DNA of 35,947 bases. Origin: Firmicutes bacterium UBA4881 (GTDB lineage: Bacteria > Bacillota > DTU065). Shown here in pieces: positions 32,544 through 35,947 of the stretch. Position 1 is the first letter of the stretch. Every line of letters begins with the position of its first letter. Where the stretch lies: NCBI GenBank assembly GCA_002399235.1, contig DHDH01000051.1:26110-62056 (forward strand). The letters are read 5' to 3'. Made by a program: the position numbers and the translations under genes. The notes beneath the pieces are model-generated. The model did no database searches. It saw only the letters and a list, made by a program, of their open reading frames with translations, and was not told where the DNA came from.

Positions 32544-33409
32544 AGTTTAGTACAGGTTTTAAACTAATGGGAAAAGGCTTAGAAAATCTTTGGCGGCACA
32601 AAGGGTCTACCCTGGCAGCTTTTATTAGTATAACAATAGCCCTTACGGTTTTGGGTTATATTGCCTTAACCTGGCTAAACGTCATGAACTTAACAGATAA
32701 TTTTCTTGGTAATTTAGATGTACGGGTATTTCTAGTCAAACCAGGTACCGTAAAAAAGATTGAAACTCTTGAGGGAATCGCTAAATATGAATATATTACC
32801 CCTGATATGGCTTTAACCAAAATGGCGGAGAATTATCAGTTTAGTAGCGAATATCTAAGAAATGTCCTAGCTGATAATCCTTTACAAGCTAGTTACTCAT
32901 TACGGGTTAAAAATGTCCAAAATATCCACCAAATTGTATCTACCTTAGAGGCTATGCCCGAAGTAGACGAGGTTATCTATGGTGGAAAAACAGCTGATTC
33001 ATTAATTAAACTGCAAAGAATAATCGGTGGTTTTGGACTTTTACTTTTTTTTATTCTAATAATGGCTATACTGTTAATAGTAGCCAATACATTAAGACTT
33101 AGTTTTGCAGTGAGAAAACAAGAGATCACTTTGGAAAAGATATTAGGTGCTGGGCCTTTATATATAGTGGCCCCGTTTCTTTGGGAAGGGAAGGCCTTAG
33201 GCTTATTAAGTGCCAGTGCTGCTGTATTGGTTGTTTTATACAGTTATAAAATGTTTAGTGCTTGGTCTCTAACATCGTTACCCTATCTTCCGTTAAAATC
33301 GTTAGACTCTATTAAACAAATGTTTATTGGGGTAGGATTAGCACTTGGTTTAGTAATGGGTTTTATCGGCAGTGTCTGGGGGGTGCGTAGATATTGGCCC
33401 AAAGAGTAG
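32540..33409 (+). CDS. ftsX: Cell division protein FtsX (FtsEX membrane subunit)
   Basis: FtsX is the membrane partner of FtsE; its extracellular loop contacts the hydrolase or its activator. The 289-residue protein has the N-terminal segment (about residues 22-43), an external domain with DVRVFLVKPGT and VIYGGKTADSL, and three C-terminal membrane segments (about residues 170-190, 216-236, 258-280) with VRKQEITLEKILGAGPLYI between them. ATG 32540 has GGGAGGG (32527-32533) upstream; the frame-open start at 32525 overlaps ftsE more and lacks a site. It overlaps the next gene by 16 bases. Confidence 0.94.
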   Translation: MKFSTGFKLMGKGLENLWRHKGSTLAAFISITIALTVLGYIALTWLNVMNLTDNFLGNLDVRVFLVKPGTVKKIETLEGIAKYEYITPDMALTKMAENYQFSSEYLRNVLADNPLQASYSLRVKNVQNIHQIVSTLEAMPEVDEVIYGGKTADSLIKLQRIIGGFGLLLFFILIMAILLIVANTLRLSFAVRKQEITLEKILGAGPLYIVAPFLWEGKALGLLSASAAVLVVLYSYKMFSAWSLTSLPYLPLKSLDSIKQMFIGVGLALGLVMGFIGSVWGVRRYWPKE

Positions 33410-34575
33410 TTTACATCTTAGTGGTAATTCTGTTGTTGACTGCGGCCACATTTGGAAGTAATGAATCTATCCTAGAATCACAAAAAAAGTTAAACAATCT
33501 GAATAAAGAAATGGAAAAAATCCGCTCGAATTTGGAAGCTAGTAATAAAAAGGAAAAGCAGATTTTAACTAATCTGAATGATTTGGACAAGGCTGTTGAA
33601 AAATTAGACAAAGAAAAGAATCAACTCAATAGTTCTATTCAAAAACTGAATCAAGAATTAAAAACATTAGAAAGTGAATTAGCTAACAAGCAAAAAGAAC
33701 TCGATCAAAGTGAAGCAAAATTAAATACCTTTCGAGAAGATGCTGCTAATAGTTTGAGAAATTTACAAAAGACCGATGCTCGCAGTTGGTGGTCATTTGT
33801 TATCGATGCCAAAAACTTAAGTGAGTTATGGATACGATCACATCAAATGAAAAAGTTTCTAGCAGCTGACTTGGAATCAATTGAAAAGACCAGTGATATT
33901 TATGAAGAACATCTAAAAAAGGTTAATGAGCTACAAGTCCAAAAAGAACAACTAAACAAGAAAAAAGCTGAGCTTGAGGGTACTAAGAAAAAACTTCAAA
34001 ATAATGAAATGCAGGTAAAAGGTACCTTGGCAGAGAAACAGAAGTTACTTGACAAGGTTACTAAGGAAAAAAACGAGTATGATAAAGCACTCAGAGAGAT
34101 GGAAAAGGCATCTCAGGAAATAGGTGAAGCTATTAGAAAATTGCAGGAAAAAACCAGAGAAGATGATGGTCTTAAAAAAGTTATTACTATGATTTGGCCG
34201 GTTCCAGGTCGAATCACGTCTGACTATGGTTGGCGACTACACCCAATTTTAAAAGAAAATCGCTTTCATACTGGCCTAGATATAGGTGCAGGAAGTGGTA
34301 AAGACATCAAAGCTGCTGCTGATGGTACTGTTATCTTATCAGGTTGGGTACAAGGCTATGGGCTGACCTTAATTATCTCCCATGGAAATAAAACTACAAC
34401 ACTCTATGGTCACACATCAAAACTTTTAGTTAATGCTGGAGATAAGGTCAAACAAGGACAGGTTGTCGCTAAAGTAGGCTCTACTGGTGTGAGTTCAGGG
34501 CCTCATCTCCATTTTGAGATACGTGTCGATGGGGACCCGGTAAACCCATGGGGTTGGCTACCAGTAGTAAACTAA
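33394..34575 (+). CDS. Coiled-coil M23 peptidoglycan hydrolase, FtsEX partner
   Basis: Likely a cell-wall endopeptidase or an EnvC-like activator under FtsEX control, analogous to CwlO/PcsB/EnvC in place. The 393-residue protein has a signal peptide, a long Lys/Glu-rich coiled coil (about residues 25-260) and a LytM/M23 domain with complete zinc ligands: RFHTGLD (His and Asp) and GPHLHFE (second HxH). The intact ligands suggest an active peptidase rather than a degenerate activator such as EnvC. TTG 33394 has GGGGGG about 10 bases upstream and overlaps ftsX by 16 bases, which supports coupling. Confidence 0.88.
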   Translation: MAQRVVYILVVILLLTAATFGSNESILESQKKLNNLNKEMEKIRSNLEASNKKEKQILTNLNDLDKAVEKLDKEKNQLNSSIQKLNQELKTLESELANKQKELDQSEAKLNTFREDAANSLRNLQKTDARSWWSFVIDAKNLSELWIRSHQMKKFLAADLESIEKTSDIYEEHLKKVNELQVQKEQLNKKKAELEGTKKKLQNNEMQVKGTLAEKQKLLDKVTKEKNEYDKALREMEKASQEIGEAIRKLQEKTREDDGLKKVITMIWPVPGRITSDYGWRLHPILKENRFHTGLDIGAGSGKDIKAAADGTVILSGWVQGYGLTLIISHGNKTTTLYGHTSKLLVNAGDKVKQGQVVAKVGSTGVSSGPHLHFEIRVDGDPVNPWGWLPVVN

Positions 34576-34676
34576 AAATGCAATGAATTGAGACAAGCTT
34601 TTAAGCCATAGAATTAAAACTAGAAAGATTTATGAGAACCTTTCTGTAGCCTTGGGTTATTGGTGGAGATTGGAGA

Positions 34677-35906
34677 GTGCGTATGGTGAAATATCGTAAG
34701 TGGGTAGTTGCTTTAATAGTCTTGGTAATTATTGGTGGAATTATTGGTTTTGTTAAAGGTGTAAACGCAGAATTACCTCCTGACGAAGATTTAATTACCT
34801 TGCTTCAGGTAACAACATTAGTCAAAACTCAATATGTAGATCCGGTGAGTTTTTTAGACTTATTTGACAATTATGCAGAGGCTGGAACCCTAAATGCCAT
34901 GTTAGAAAACACTCTAAACGACAAATATTCTTATTATATGACCCCTAACCAATACAAAGAGATGCAGATTCAAACTAAAGGAGCTTACGGTGGTATTGGT
35001 GTTGTTATCGGACTAACTGACGAAAACAAAGTTGTTGTAGTGGATCCGTTTCCTAGTTCACCAGGATACCTGGCAGGATTAAGACCAGGAGATGAATTTA
35101 TTACAATAGCGGGAAAAGAAGCTAATGGTATGACTACAGAAGAAGCAGCGAACTTACTAAGAGGTGAACCCGATACGGTCGTTAAGGTTAAACTCTATCG
35201 ACCAAAGACTGAAAAAGAATACGAAGTAGAGATAGTTAGAAAGACAATTGATCTACCAACTGTTACTGGTGAAATGCTAGAAAAAGGTATTGGCTATACG
35301 CGTATTGCTTCTTTTAGTAAACGTACTCCAGAAGAATTAGGACAAAAGCTTTCCGAATTAGAGAAGGAAGGTCTGCAAGGTCTTATACTTGATCTACGGT
35401 ATAATCCAGGTGGTTTACTAGATGCTGCAGTAGACATAGCTAGTATGTTTTCTTCATCTGGCCCAGTTCTATTTGTTGAGGGTAGGAGTGGAGTTAGGCA
35501 GGAAATACCTGTTCTTAAGAATGAAAAGATTATAAATTATCCTGTAGTCTGCTTAGTAAACAATATGTCAGCTTCTGCGTCTGAAATTTTAAGTGGCTTC
35601 TTAAAAGACCGTTCATTAGGTACAGTTATTGGCCAACAGACCTTTGGCAAAGGTTTGGTGCAAACCATTTATCCGCTTTTTGGCGGTGGGGCTCTTTCGC
35701 TTACTACTCAACGTTACCTTACTGCTGGTGGAATCGCTATTCACGAAAAAGGTGTAACTCCAGACATCGTGGAACTTTTATCAGAAGAGGCTGAAAAAGA
35801 GTTTTTACCTCTTAACCCAGATAAACGTAGCGAAGATAACCAATTACAACGGGCAATTAAAGAGTTGAAGCGAATGATTAATGTACCTAAAGATAATGCA
35901 GCTTAA
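34677..35906 (+). CDS. Carboxy-terminal processing protease, S41 family (CtpA/CtpB)
   Basis: An exported serine protease that trims the C-terminus of envelope proteins. The 409-residue protein has an N-terminal signal/anchor segment (about residues 10-28), a PDZ domain (GAYGGIGVVIGL, then LAGLRPGDEFITIAGKE) and the S41 core with LDLRYNPGG, VNNMSASASEILSG (catalytic Ser) and GQQTFGKGLVQ (catalytic Lys). The GTG at 34677 has GGTGGAG 8 bases upstream; ATG 34683 is an alternative with GGAGAG close by. It follows the FtsEX-hydrolase unit, as ctpB does near ftsEX in Bacillus. Separate promoter not established: the 101-base gap holds AGAAAG (34622-34627)/CTTTCT dyad. Confidence 0.93.
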   Translation: MRMVKYRKWVVALIVLVIIGGIIGFVKGVNAELPPDEDLITLLQVTTLVKTQYVDPVSFLDLFDNYAEAGTLNAMLENTLNDKYSYYMTPNQYKEMQIQTKGAYGGIGVVIGLTDENKVVVVDPFPSSPGYLAGLRPGDEFITIAGKEANGMTTEEAANLLRGEPDTVVKVKLYRPKTEKEYEVEIVRKTIDLPTVTGEMLEKGIGYTRIASFSKRTPEELGQKLSELEKEGLQGLILDLRYNPGGLLDAAVDIASMFSSSGPVLFVEGRSGVRQEIPVLKNEKIINYPVVCLVNNMSASASEILSGFLKDRSLGTVIGQQTFGKGLVQTIYPLFGGGALSLTTQRYLTAGGIAIHEKGVTPDIVELLSEEAEKEFLPLNPDKRSEDNQLQRAIKELKRMINVPKDNAA

Positions 35907-35947
35907 AAAAGACTCGCCCTTGGGCAATGTCATTAAGTTAAGAACCG

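Noticed and set aside
35910..35935. Terminator after the S41 protease gene
   Set aside because: GCCC-TT-GGGC has too short a loop and no U-run, and the window ends nearby.

Overview
The window is a gene-dense, low-G+C, almost entirely plus-strand stretch from a flagellated Gram-positive-type anaerobe-like bacterium, most likely a member of the Clostridia within the Bacillota. This rests on the Bacillus-like gene order comFA - (comFC position) - yvyF - flgM - flgN - flgK - flgL - flaG - fliD - fliS - fliT-like - csp/hpf - secA - prfB - ... - ftsE - ftsX - peptidoglycan hydrolase - S41 protease. RecD2, ComFA, a split transketolase, CsaB/TagA-type envelope genes, strong AGGAGG ribosome sites and many GTG/TTG starts agree with it. 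The genus cannot be read from the sequence.

Layout: (1) 1-2183, the end of a chemotaxis operon (cheB, cut by the left edge; cheR; cheX). (2) 2202-4902, an AAC(3)-like acetyltransferase, a secreted polysaccharide deacetylase, a half-size GDT1-type membrane protein (the only minus-strand gene) and a TPR protein ending in a strong terminator. (3) 5001-9044, recD2, comFA and a small zinc-finger ORF where comFC normally sits. (4) 9141-17778, a flagellar block: FapA/DUF342 protein, yvyF, flgM, flgN, flgK, flgL, flaG, fliD, fliS and a FliT-like ORF. fliW, csrA and hag, which lie between flgL and flaG/fliD in Bacillus, are absent; a non-coding, apparently structured stretch occupies that place. (5) 18014-25075, cold-shock protein, long-form HPF, secA, prfB with its +1 frameshift, a DUF2993 protein, cheW and a PilZ c-di-GMP protein. 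(6) 25125-31335, DUF5693 membrane protein, csaB, a WecG/TagA glycosyltransferase, a YitT-family protein and a two-gene transketolase. (7) 31860-35906, ftsE, ftsX, a coiled-coil M23 peptidoglycan hydrolase and a CtpA/CtpB-type protease.

How the genes connect: the chemotaxis genes, cheW and the PilZ protein control the motor; the flagellar block supplies the hook-filament junction, the cap, their chaperones and the anti-sigma factor. secA and prfB serve export and translation termination. csaB, tagA and the deacetylase modify the cell wall or S-layer anchoring polymer. ftsEX with the M23 protein is a classical cell-wall hydrolase activation unit.

No clearly new protein system was found. The most interesting signals are RNA-level: (a) a 274-nt gap between flgL and flaG with several mutually consistent helices and an 8-nt loop-to-downstream complementarity resembling a pseudoknot; (b) an 11-bp perfect hairpin that buries the GTG start codon of comFA; (c) a prfB frameshift site without the usual strong internal Shine-Dalgarno; (d) a textbook minus-strand terminator inside the first codons of the DUF2993 gene; (e) a terminator between flgM and flgN; (f) a SigB-like promoter match in front of hpf. 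All structures were found by eye and were not scored computationally.
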